The notes under the pieces were generated by a model, which saw only the letters and a program-made list of their open reading frames with translations, ran no database searches and was not told the DNA's origin. 16,746 nt of DNA from NCBI GenBank assembly GCA_021847535.1, contig JAJZMR010000044.1, positions 1-16,746 of the forward strand, written 5' to 3'. The first letter of the stretch is position 1. Each line of letters begins with the position of its first letter. This stretch comes from a bacterium (lineage in GTDB: Bacteria > Babelota > Babeliae > Babelales > Babelaceae). The translations under genes were made by a program, and so were the position numbers. This document shows positions 1 through 6,916 of this stretch, piece after piece.

Positions 1-32
1 TTTACGGTTTAATTGCTTATGCAGTAGACTAA
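1..32 (+). CDS. C-terminal end of an upstream gene (partial)
   Basis: A frame open from the left edge reads YGLIAYAVD and stops at TAA 30-32, five bases before the next start. The tight spacing fits the end of an upstream operon member. Only nine residues are visible, so no family can be named. A second frame is also open to the edge (the frame of the following gene), so this choice rests on spacing and on the plausible hydrophobic tail alone. Confidence 0.35.
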   Translation, partial: YGLIAYAVD

Positions 33-37
33 GTAGC

Positions 38-637
38 ATGGAATTACTACATCAAGCAATTGTTTTACGCGTGCCGACCGATTATTCATTCGGTTATCTT
101 TTTCTCGATCAAAAATTCGGAACTATAAAGGTTTTTACTTTAAAAAAAAATAGAATGCGCATGCTTACTCGCGGTGCATTGGTAAGCTATTTGCCTATCG
201 CGCGAAATATCGGATACGCTGCTGAAAATATCGAAATTCTTGCTACACCACAATCGTGGGTAACGCATAATATTATTTTCTTACATCATCTTATAGAGCT
301 CATTGATTTTTTTATTCCGGATCATAGCGATGCTGAAGAAATTTTCATACTTATGCTCTGTTTGTATCGCTCAATCGACGATGAACTTCTTGATATATCA
401 TTTTTTAAGAAATTTTTTTTGTGCAAATTTTTTATGATGATCGGAATATACCCTGAGCCGCGCACATTGGATGATAAACAATTACTTGCATTCCTTGGTG
501 TGCAGACAACTCAGATACTAGAGCTACAAAAGTATGTGTTTATTGAAAAAAAAATGATACAGTGGTTACGTGAATGTATTCTTTTGCATCCTCATGCAGA
601 TCGACTTAAAACAATGATTATGGAGCCGTGGTGCTGA
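38..637 (+). CDS. recO: RecO-like DNA repair protein (divergent)
   Basis: Predicted 199-aa RecO-like protein. RecO works in the RecFOR pathway, loading RecA onto SSB-coated single-stranded DNA in the cytoplasm. The N-terminal ~70 residues fit the RecO OB fold: an IVLR strand, a D-Y turn, a FGTIKVFTLKK segment, then LTRGALVSYLPIA and an E-N-I-E-I strand. The rest is helical, with F-F-L-C-K-F-F-M-M-I-G-I-Y-P recalling the RecO 'F.L.LL...G..P' helix. At 199 aa it is shorter than typical RecO (about 240), and the Cys4 zinc finger of many RecO proteins is absent. No strong Shine-Dalgarno precedes the ATG. It lies 5 nt after the preceding stop and 1 nt before the channel gene, so it is probably co-transcribed. 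The assignment rests on pattern recognition; an uncharacterised OB-fold protein is the alternative. Confidence 0.55.
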   Translation: MELLHQAIVLRVPTDYSFGYLFLDQKFGTIKVFTLKKNRMRMLTRGALVSYLPIARNIGYAAENIEILATPQSWVTHNIIFLHHLIELIDFFIPDHSDAEEIFILMLCLYRSIDDELLDISFFKKFFLCKFFMMIGIYPEPRTLDDKQLLAFLGVQTTQILELQKYVFIEKKMIQWLRECILLHPHADRLKTMIMEPWC

Positions 638-638
638 T

Positions 639-3600
639 ATGAAAAAAATAATACCATATATAACTTTTTTTGCTTGGGCATCGGCCTATTCCTTAGGCCT
701 TGACACTGTAGCGCACGTTTTTTCTTCTTCAAAAAGTAGTACGCCTGTCTCTTTTTTAAATAGAGACAATAGAGAAAAAATCTTATCAGAATATCAAGAT
801 CTTTTTAAACAACAGGATGCACATCGTTATAAACAAGAGTTTGAAAAAATAACTGCTGATATACAGGTTGCGCAAGAGCGTTTGAAAAAAACAAGCAATA
901 CTTATGACAAAGAGCTTGTTGCTAAAGAAATATCATTTTTAAATCAATTGTTGCAAATAGCTGTTGATAGAGATGCCGTTATGCAACAACTACATGCGAT
1001 TTATGATGAGACTAAAAAAATAATAGAAGGCGTTTCTTCAGAAAACTATTTTAGCAAGTTTAAATTTGAAGAACGAGCATCCTATAGCTTTGAAGATCTG
1101 ACACAACTTAATCAAAAAATAAGCGATGCAAAAAATCGCCAATCGGAACTGAAAAGTTATGCTCAAAAATATCAGGGGGACATTGATCGATATGGCAAAG
1201 AGATTGATCAACTGCAGTCGGAAATTAAAGAAAAATTAAAACAGCAGAAAAATCATAGTCAACAGCCACAAAGCAGTTTACTTAAGGGAGATATAATTGA
1301 TCTGCAAAGTCGGTTACTTGAGCAACGTAAAGATCTCACTTTTTTGAAGCTCAAAGAGGCAGAAGGCCGTCTTTCCATGGTTAGCTTGCAATTAGCTATC
1401 ATAAAAAATCAACTTGAAATTCTTGAGCGCGATTATCTACGGGTGAAAAGGGCGACGATTATTCCAATAAAATATGTGAAAAAAGCTGAAACACAACTTG
1501 AAGAAAAGCGGATCAATTCGCTTGCAGAGCGAACAAAGCTTCGACAAGAAAAGCTGGAATATGTTGTTCGAGTGCAAACTGAAGTGAAAAATAAAATTGC
1601 TGACATTGTTGCGCAGTATAATGTTTCGGCAAGTGATTTAGATGCTCTTAAGGATTGGAATTTTCAACCGAAGACATTGACGCAGTGGCAGATTTTATCA
1701 GCAATCGACCCTTTATTAGCGAAAGATTCATTCGTTGAAACATCAAAAGAATATATTCAGGCAATGATTGATCTTTCAAAAGCAAATTTTAAGCGTGACT
1801 CTATGGAAGTTGATATTATTAAGTCATGGTACAAATTTATGAGTCGCAAGTTTAGATCTGAAAATGATCGAGATGTCGATGATTCTATTAAAGAGTATGA
1901 TACTGCTAAAAATGAGCTTACCCGTCATTTACGCGCTATTTCAGACAGTCGTGAGGCGGCCATTACTAGTTTGCAGCGTTTTAATAAATCACTTGAAAGT
2001 GTTAAGGCGCTCATGGAGTCACTGAAAGATCAGCGACGTATTCTGTTTAAAGACAATGATAAGCTCTTAGAATCTGTTCAAAAATCTTTGCGAGAAACAG
2101 AAGAATATATTATACAAAAAATCGATGTAACGGCGAAACTTATTCAAAAATATCAAGCGATTGTGACGGTTATTGATGATTCGCTTAAGCGCGTGAGCTC
2201 TATGCTAAGCGAATTGACCACTAAGGGTTTTTGGAAGCGCTCAGAGCAATCAATTGAATGGTTCCAGATACGCAATATCTTACCCGATTTAAGTCGATTT
2301 TTTAATGGTATTTATATAACAGGTATAGAATATTTCTCGTTTGCTCATATCGGGCAAGCATTTTCGCAGATGATCGATTATCTTAAAGACCCTTTGTATG
2401 CGCTTATGTTCTTTGTGAACGGTATTTTGGTCTGTATTATTTACCTCTTGTTGAGACTTTTTTTACCAGACCTTTACCAGTTTCTTCATGCAGGAACAGC
2501 GGGAGTTGGATTTATTATTTATATGCGCTTATGGGCCTCATTAGCTATTAAATTTGTGATGATTCACATTAATAGCCTATTTCTTTGGGGTTTTATTTAT
2601 TTACTCGTTTTTAGCCATATAGTCCAGGACCCGTATTTATGCCTTCTTGTTAACCTTTTTTCCATGCCCTATCTGATTTATCTTGTATATCAATTTATGA
2701 CTTTTATTTTAATAGAAAATAAGTATCGGAATTATCTGATTATTAGTAATTTTTATGAACGACGATTCTATACGGTCGTTTCGATTGTTTTATATAGCTT
2801 GGTTATTCTTAATTTTTTACGTAATGCTATCTTCCTTGATTATACTCTTACGACCGATTTACCAACGATATTGCTGGCTTGTATGTTTATTGTTGTTCAG
2901 ATTGGTTCGATTTTTTTAATCGGCAAGCGCCAGGTTTTGACTATCATGCCTGAAAATACACCATTATGGCAGTGGATAAAAGAGCATGTTGAAAAATATT
3001 ATTACGGTTTTTTATGTCTTGTTATCGCTATTATTGTCATGAGTAATCCATATGTCGGGTATGGCAGGCAAGTTTTTTACATTGTAAGCAGAGTATTTTT
3101 TACTTTTTTGATCATTCCGCTTTTTTTATGGATACATAGCCGGTTAAAGCATGTTTCGTCGAATCTATTTTTTTATTATGAAGAAGGCGAATCGATGCGC
3201 GAGCGTTTTAGCTCAGGTAGACTCTGGTATGGTTTTTTTATTATTGTCTCATTTGCTATTTTTGTCATCGCGCTTGTCCTGGTTACTGGTATGATTTGGG
3301 GATATGGTATCGGTTTTTCTGATATTGTAGATTTTTTTCATCGCGAGCTTACTGCGGTAAAAGATGAAACGGGCAGAGAAATTTCGATAACGCTCTTTTC
3401 TCTTTTGCAAATATTTCTATTCATCATGGGAGGTATATTTTTAAATTATGTTATCAATCAATTTGTTTTAAAACGAGTATTTGATCCATTTCTTGTTGGT
3501 GTTGGAATCCAGAACACGATATCAGCGTTCACTAAATATGCTATTATTTTGCTTTCTATATTTATTGGCCTTTCAAACACAGGCCTTGAAGGATTGACGA

Positions 3601-4199
3601 CCAAGTTTGCTATTATTATTGGCGGCCTTGGTTTTGCATTGCAAGAGCCGTTGCGCGACTTTTTTTCCTATTTTATTATCTTAGTCCAACGGCCTGTTAA
3701 AATTGGTGATTTAATCCAAATTAATGATGATGTTATTGGAGTTGTGCGACATATCACCCCGCGGTCAGTTGTTCTTCGCCGAAGAAATAGTGTTACGGTC
3801 ATAGTGCCGAATTCGCAAATTATTTTGAATCCGGTTGTTAACTGGAGTTACTCGCGTAGCTATTTTGCTTTCAATGATATTTTATTAGTTGTTCCTTATA
3901 CAAAAGATCCACACCGGGTTAAAGAAATATTATTAAGCGTACTTCATGATAACCCTATGATTTTAAAATCCCCTGCACCAATTGTTTTGCTTCATGATTT
4001 TGTGGATAATGGGTATCAATTTCTTGTGCGTGGATTTTTGACGGCTGATAAGGTTATGGAGCAATGGGAGATCAGCTCGCATGTGAGGCTTGAATTGGTT
4101 AAAAAGTTGCGTGAAAATGGAGTTGAGGTTGCGTCACCTACACGGATTATTCGCGTTTCATCTGATGGCCAGGCAACTGATATGACTAAATTGCTCTAA
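639..4199 (+). CDS. Large MscS-family mechanosensitive channel with coiled-coil ectodomain
   Basis: Inner-membrane channel of 1186 aa, similar in architecture to MscK/KefA and YnaI-type large MscS proteins, which release solutes when membrane tension rises. Residues 1-20 look like a signal peptide. Residues ~45-530 are highly charged and Gln/Lys/Glu-rich with heptad character, so probably a long periplasmic coiled coil. About ten or more hydrophobic segments follow from ~585 to ~1010. The MscS pore helix is at ~988-1010 (FAIIIGGLGFALQEPLRDFF), followed by the beta domain at ~1012-1070 (QRPVKIGD, the G-V-V-R turn, VPNSQI, N-W-S). The C-terminal alpha/beta domain ends with G-V-E-V-A-S-P, corresponding to the family's GI.IPFP. 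The ATG follows the RecO-like stop by one base, so translation is likely coupled. The MscS domain is secure; the physiological stimulus is not visible. Confidence 0.92.
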   Translation: MKKIIPYITFFAWASAYSLGLDTVAHVFSSSKSSTPVSFLNRDNREKILSEYQDLFKQQDAHRYKQEFEKITADIQVAQERLKKTSNTYDKELVAKEISFLNQLLQIAVDRDAVMQQLHAIYDETKKIIEGVSSENYFSKFKFEERASYSFEDLTQLNQKISDAKNRQSELKSYAQKYQGDIDRYGKEIDQLQSEIKEKLKQQKNHSQQPQSSLLKGDIIDLQSRLLEQRKDLTFLKLKEAEGRLSMVSLQLAIIKNQLEILERDYLRVKRATIIPIKYVKKAETQLEEKRINSLAERTKLRQEKLEYVVRVQTEVKNKIADIVAQYNVSASDLDALKDWNFQPKTLTQWQILSAIDPLLAKDSFVETSKEYIQAMIDLSKANFKRDSMEVDIIKSWYKFMSRKFRSENDRDVDDSIKEYDTAKNELTRHLRAISDSREAAITSLQRFNKSLESVKALMESLKDQRRILFKDNDKLLESVQKSLRETEEYIIQKIDVTAKLIQKYQAIVTVIDDSLKRVSSMLSELTTKGFWKRSEQSIEWFQIRNILPDLSRFFNGIYITGIEYFSFAHIGQAFSQMIDYLKDPLYALMFFVNGILVCIIYLLLRLFLPDLYQFLHAGTAGVGFIIYMRLWASLAIKFVMIHINSLFLWGFIYLLVFSHIVQDPYLCLLVNLFSMPYLIYLVYQFMTFILIENKYRNYLIISNFYERRFYTVVSIVLYSLVILNFLRNAIFLDYTLTTDLPTILLACMFIVVQIGSIFLIGKRQVLTIMPENTPLWQWIKEHVEKYYYGFLCLVIAIIVMSNPYVGYGRQVFYIVSRVFFTFLIIPLFLWIHSRLKHVSSNLFFYYEEGESMRERFSSGRLWYGFFIIVSFAIFVIALVLVTGMIWGYGIGFSDIVDFFHRELTAVKDETGREISITLFSLLQIFLFIMGGIFLNYVINQFVLKRVFDPFLVGVGIQNTISAFTKYAIILLSIFIGLSNTGLEGLTTKFAIIIGGLGFALQEPLRDFFSYFIILVQRPVKIGDLIQINDDVIGVVRHITPRSVVLRRRNSVTVIVPNSQIILNPVVNWSYSRSYFAFNDILLVVPYTKDPHRVKEILLSVLHDNPMILKSPAPIVLLHDFVDNGYQFLVRGFLTADKVMEQWEISSHVRLELVKKLRENGVEVASPTRIIRVSSDGQATDMTKLL

Positions 4200-4223
4200 A
4201 TATATCCTATCAAGCAGGAAAAT

Positions 4224-5294
4224 ATGAAAAAAATAACTTTATATTTTATAAGCAGTTCTCTCATTTTAGGGGCTTTTTATAATCATGCACGAGTTGACGA
4301 TAAAAATTTTGTTCAACCAAATAGTTTGATAAAAAAAATTCTTTATGCAGACGTCGTGCTTGATGATCCGTTGATTATTGATTTGGTTGAATCGCAGGCT
4401 TTTAAAAGGCTCGCACAAGTCAGGCAATATGGCATAGATCCACTCGTGCTGCCCATGGCACCGCAGGCAATAGACTACAATCGCTACAACCATTGCTTAG
4501 GTGTTTATTGGCTTTGCCGTATCTATGGAGCTCCATTTAATGAGCAGGTCGCTGCATTACTTCATGATGCTTCACATACTACATTTTCACATGTAGGGGA
4601 TTATCTTTTTGAGCATAAAGATGGCAAAAATTCTTATCAAGATGACCATCATCTTGAATTTTTAAATGAAACAGATATTCCTGCTATTTTGAATAAATAT
4701 GGTCTTAAGTTAAGTGACATTGATCATAAAAATTCAGCCTTTCTCTGTTTAGAAAATTCTTTGCCAGAAATATGCGCCGATCGGCTTGAATATAACCTGA
4801 CCGGTGGAATTATAGAAGGATTAATTACGCGTGCTGAGGCATGTGAAATATTGAAGAATCTTAAATTTGAAGGCGATCGATGGTATTTTATATGTGTTGA
4901 TCAAGCTAAAAAATTTGCCTACATACCTTTATGGCATACGCTCTATCGCTGGGGGTGTCCATCAAGTGCCTATGTTTCTGAGATTTTTGTTTTGGCGCTA
5001 CGTAGAGCGCTTGAACTTTCATTAATAACGCTTCAAGAAATAAAGCATGGGGCTGATGACGATGTGTGGTATCGGCTTGTCAATTCATCAGATTCTCAAA
5101 TAGTCGCATGGATGAAGCAAATTTTTGATGCGCATACCCATGCCGATGATCTTAATAAAGGTCAGCGGACCAATAAGTTCCGAGGCGTTGACCCATGGGT
5201 ACAGGTGGAAGAAAAATTTTTCAGGCTGACTGCGCTTGATCAAGAATTTAAGGATGCATATGATTGTGTGCAGCATATACTCGGCGCAGGTTGA
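4224..5294 (+). CDS. HD-domain phosphohydrolase (dNTPase/COG1078-like) with signal peptide
   Basis: Metal-dependent phosphohydrolase of 356 aa related to the HD proteins that include dGTPases, SAMHD1 and COG1078. The HD ligands are visible: H90 in YNHCLGVY, H114-D115 in ALLHDASH, and D186 in ICADRLEY. Further His residues at H118 and H123 are typical of the family. The segment before H90 (F-K-R-L-A-Q-V-R-Q-Y-G) is the usual 'F.RL..I.QLG' helix. The first ~22 residues (MKK, then LYFISSSLILGAFYNHA) form a signal peptide that cytoplasmic COG1078 members lack, so the product may be exported. An AGGA Shine-Dalgarno just upstream supports this start. It lies 24 nt after the channel gene and is probably the last gene of that operon. 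Family is confident; substrate and location are inferred. Confidence 0.82.
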   Translation: MKKITLYFISSSLILGAFYNHARVDDKNFVQPNSLIKKILYADVVLDDPLIIDLVESQAFKRLAQVRQYGIDPLVLPMAPQAIDYNRYNHCLGVYWLCRIYGAPFNEQVAALLHDASHTTFSHVGDYLFEHKDGKNSYQDDHHLEFLNETDIPAILNKYGLKLSDIDHKNSAFLCLENSLPEICADRLEYNLTGGIIEGLITRAEACEILKNLKFEGDRWYFICVDQAKKFAYIPLWHTLYRWGCPSSAYVSEIFVLALRRALELSLITLQEIKHGADDDVWYRLVNSSDSQIVAWMKQIFDAHTHADDLNKGQRTNKFRGVDPWVQVEEKFFRLTALDQEFKDAYDCVQHILGAG

Positions 5295-5299
5295 TTTTT

Positions 5300-5458
5300 T
5301 TATAGGCGTATATTTTCTTTAAGGGTAGAAAGCCCAGAAAGTATAAACGCAATCGCGATACCGATCAAAATAATATTTAAAATGGTTGGCAAGGCGATAA
5401 GAAGCAAAAGTGCGGCTATAGCAAGGTAGAGATAGCCTTTGATCATTGGTGCGTTCAT
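5300..5458 (-). CDS. 52-aa two-helix membrane protein
   Basis: Small ORF read on the minus strand from ATG 5458 to TAA 5300-5302. The protein begins MNAPMIKGYLYLAIAAL and ends TLKENIRL. Two hydrophobic stretches (about residues 9-23 and 26-42, split by a Pro) suggest a small integral membrane hairpin. It resembles small membrane families such as DUF3096 in size and hydropathy, but I cannot confirm membership. An AAGGA Shine-Dalgarno sits about 9 nt upstream of the ATG, and the gene follows the 70-aa gene by only 12 nt, which argues for a real gene. It converges with the HD gene, leaving about 5 nt between stops. Confidence 0.7.
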   Translation of the reverse strand: MNAPMIKGYLYLAIAALLLLIALPTILNIILIGIAIAFILSGLSTLKENIRL

Positions 5459-5470
5459 AAGTATGATTCC

Positions 5471-5683
5471 TTATTTTTTATTTTGTACAAAATTAATAAT
5501 TATTTGGTAAAGTCCAGCATAATAAAGTCCGCAACCAATAAAATAGGTTGCTACAATAAAGATGATATAATCAACAAATGTTGCATGAATAATGTTAAAT
5601 GCGCGTAGTCCTAAAACGATACCTAAAAAGAGGTACATGACCCCTTTTGCGATCTCCAGATTATGTTTCGACAGATATTCCAT
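5471..5683 (-). CDS. 70-aa two-helix membrane protein
   Basis: Small hydrophobic protein, MEYLSKHNLEIAKGVMY to QNKK, with two predicted transmembrane helices (about residues 12-32 and 37-62) and a basic tail. No family recognised. A perfect TAAGGAG Shine-Dalgarno lies 6 nt before the ATG, and a good sigma70-type promoter is at 5717-5745. It leads a two-gene unit with the 52-aa membrane protein. The pair may act together, for example as oligomeric membrane components or stress-type small proteins, but nothing in the sequence names a role. Confidence 0.8.
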   Translation of the reverse strand: MEYLSKHNLEIAKGVMYLFLGIVLGLRAFNIIHATFVDYIIFIVATYFIGCGLYYAGLYQIIINFVQNKK

Positions 5684-5716
5684 GACAGCTCCTTAGGTAA
5701 AAAATATTCTCTCAAT

Positions 5717-5745
5717 ATATTAAAATTTTACCCTATAAATCTCAA
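5717..5745 (-). promoter_or_regulatory. sigma70-type promoter for the small membrane protein pair
   Basis: On the minus strand, TTGAGA (5740-5745) and TAATAT (5717-5722) are separated by exactly 17 nt. Transcription would begin near 5710, giving a short leader of about 27 nt with a TAAGGAG ribosome site. The -35 box lies just upstream of the amidase-like gene's 3' end, so the pair can be expressed separately from the large minus-strand operon. Confidence 0.7.
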
Positions 5746-5754
5746 GAGTACCGA

Positions 5755-6909
5755 TCAAAAAAATGCATCAAGTAATCCATCAGCGAGTCGCTGTGCAACT
5801 TGTTTTATTTGATCAATATTCTGAAATCCACATTCTATCGTTATACTCGGAACACTTATTCCAACAAGTGATGTAAGTGGGATTCCACGTAATGGATTGA
5901 TAAAAAAATGATTGGCACCATTTTTTTTTAAATTTTCAACAATTGATAATCCAAAAGCGCATGATTGCGTGATATTTTTTAAATAGGCGGCATGTAGTGG
6001 AGTCAGAGCAAGGCCTGTGTCCCGTTTTTGCCAAAAATCGGTGAGTGGATTATAAAGCTGAAAATAACATGATAATTCTGGAAGCATCTTTTTGCTTTCA
6101 TATGCTTGCAAGTCAATATAGAGGTCTGCCGGAAGTCTATTGGCGAGCATTGCATTATCTTCTTGAGTTGCCGATTGCCCAATTTCATGAGTGATAAGGA
6201 CAGTAACCTGTTTGTTTTTTTCTAAAATATTTTTTAATTCTTGTGCTAGTTGTCGCATATAATTTCTTTCAAATTCGCAGCGGATAATTCTACCAGTTGT
6301 TTGTTTGTCGCCATGAGGGTGTATAACAACAGTGAGCTTTTCACCGTTATTTTTTTTGTGCGTCTTTGATGCCGTATAAGTCTGCATGAATGAAACAAGT
6401 GGGATACTTTGTGAACAATCAATATGTTCATCAGCAAAAATGTTTCCCTGAACAAGAAGATGCAATGTTTGCAAATCGGGGAAAATTTTACGCAACGTAA
6501 GGATCAATGACTCGATGAGCAGCCATTTTTGCAACAGCGGCATTTGACTATCAAAAAGGGTATGAGAAAATGATATAAATGCTTCATGTTCCTGTGATGT
6601 AACCGCGACTATATCGACTTTGTTGTTTTTCTGAACAAGATCTTCTTCTTGAGCTGTAGCAAGCCATGCAGATGTAACGGCTGCGATATTATCTTGGAGA
6701 TCTTGAGACCATAATAAGGTTGTTTTTTCTTCAATTTTTTGCTCATTATGATATCGATAAAAGGATATAGTTTTTTTATCTGTTTGCTGAATGCCGTATT
6801 CTGCATAGGCGGGTAAAGTGATGATAATGATTTGACTATGTATGCCATACCATACCATGCCCGCACTAGCAGCAGCAAAGATGAGCATAATGAGGAAAAT
6901 TTTTTTCAT
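5755..6909 (-). CDS. GerM-domain / Amidase_3-like periplasmic protein with altered zinc site
   Basis: Exported or membrane-anchored 384-aa protein. Residues 1-22 form a signal or anchor helix. Residues ~70-157 resemble a GerM domain (a helix after LQDNIAAV, F-I-S-F-S-H, then ESLILTLRKIFPDLQTLHLLVQG). Residues ~192-384 follow Amidase_3, the zinc N-acetylmuramoyl-L-alanine amidase fold that cleaves peptidoglycan stem peptides. VVIHPHGD (194-201) is the 'IDPGHGG' strand with H199, E212 or E214 stands at the second zinc ligand, and ITIECGF (356-362) holds the catalytic-type E359. The third ligand, normally His in 'SIHAN', is Q268 in YIDLQAY. The enzyme may therefore be inactive or changed, or my alignment may be off. 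No clear Shine-Dalgarno is present, and it lies 7 nt after recD2. Confidence 0.68.
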   Translation of the reverse strand: MKKIFLIMLIFAAASAGMVWYGIHSQIIIITLPAYAEYGIQQTDKKTISFYRYHNEQKIEEKTTLLWSQDLQDNIAAVTSAWLATAQEEDLVQKNNKVDIVAVTSQEHEAFISFSHTLFDSQMPLLQKWLLIESLILTLRKIFPDLQTLHLLVQGNIFADEHIDCSQSIPLVSFMQTYTASKTHKKNNGEKLTVVIHPHGDKQTTGRIIRCEFERNYMRQLAQELKNILEKNKQVTVLITHEIGQSATQEDNAMLANRLPADLYIDLQAYESKKMLPELSCYFQLYNPLTDFWQKRDTGLALTPLHAAYLKNITQSCAFGLSIVENLKKNGANHFFINPLRGIPLTSLVGISVPSITIECGFQNIDQIKQVAQRLADGLLDAFF

Positions 6910-6916
6910 AGCGAAT

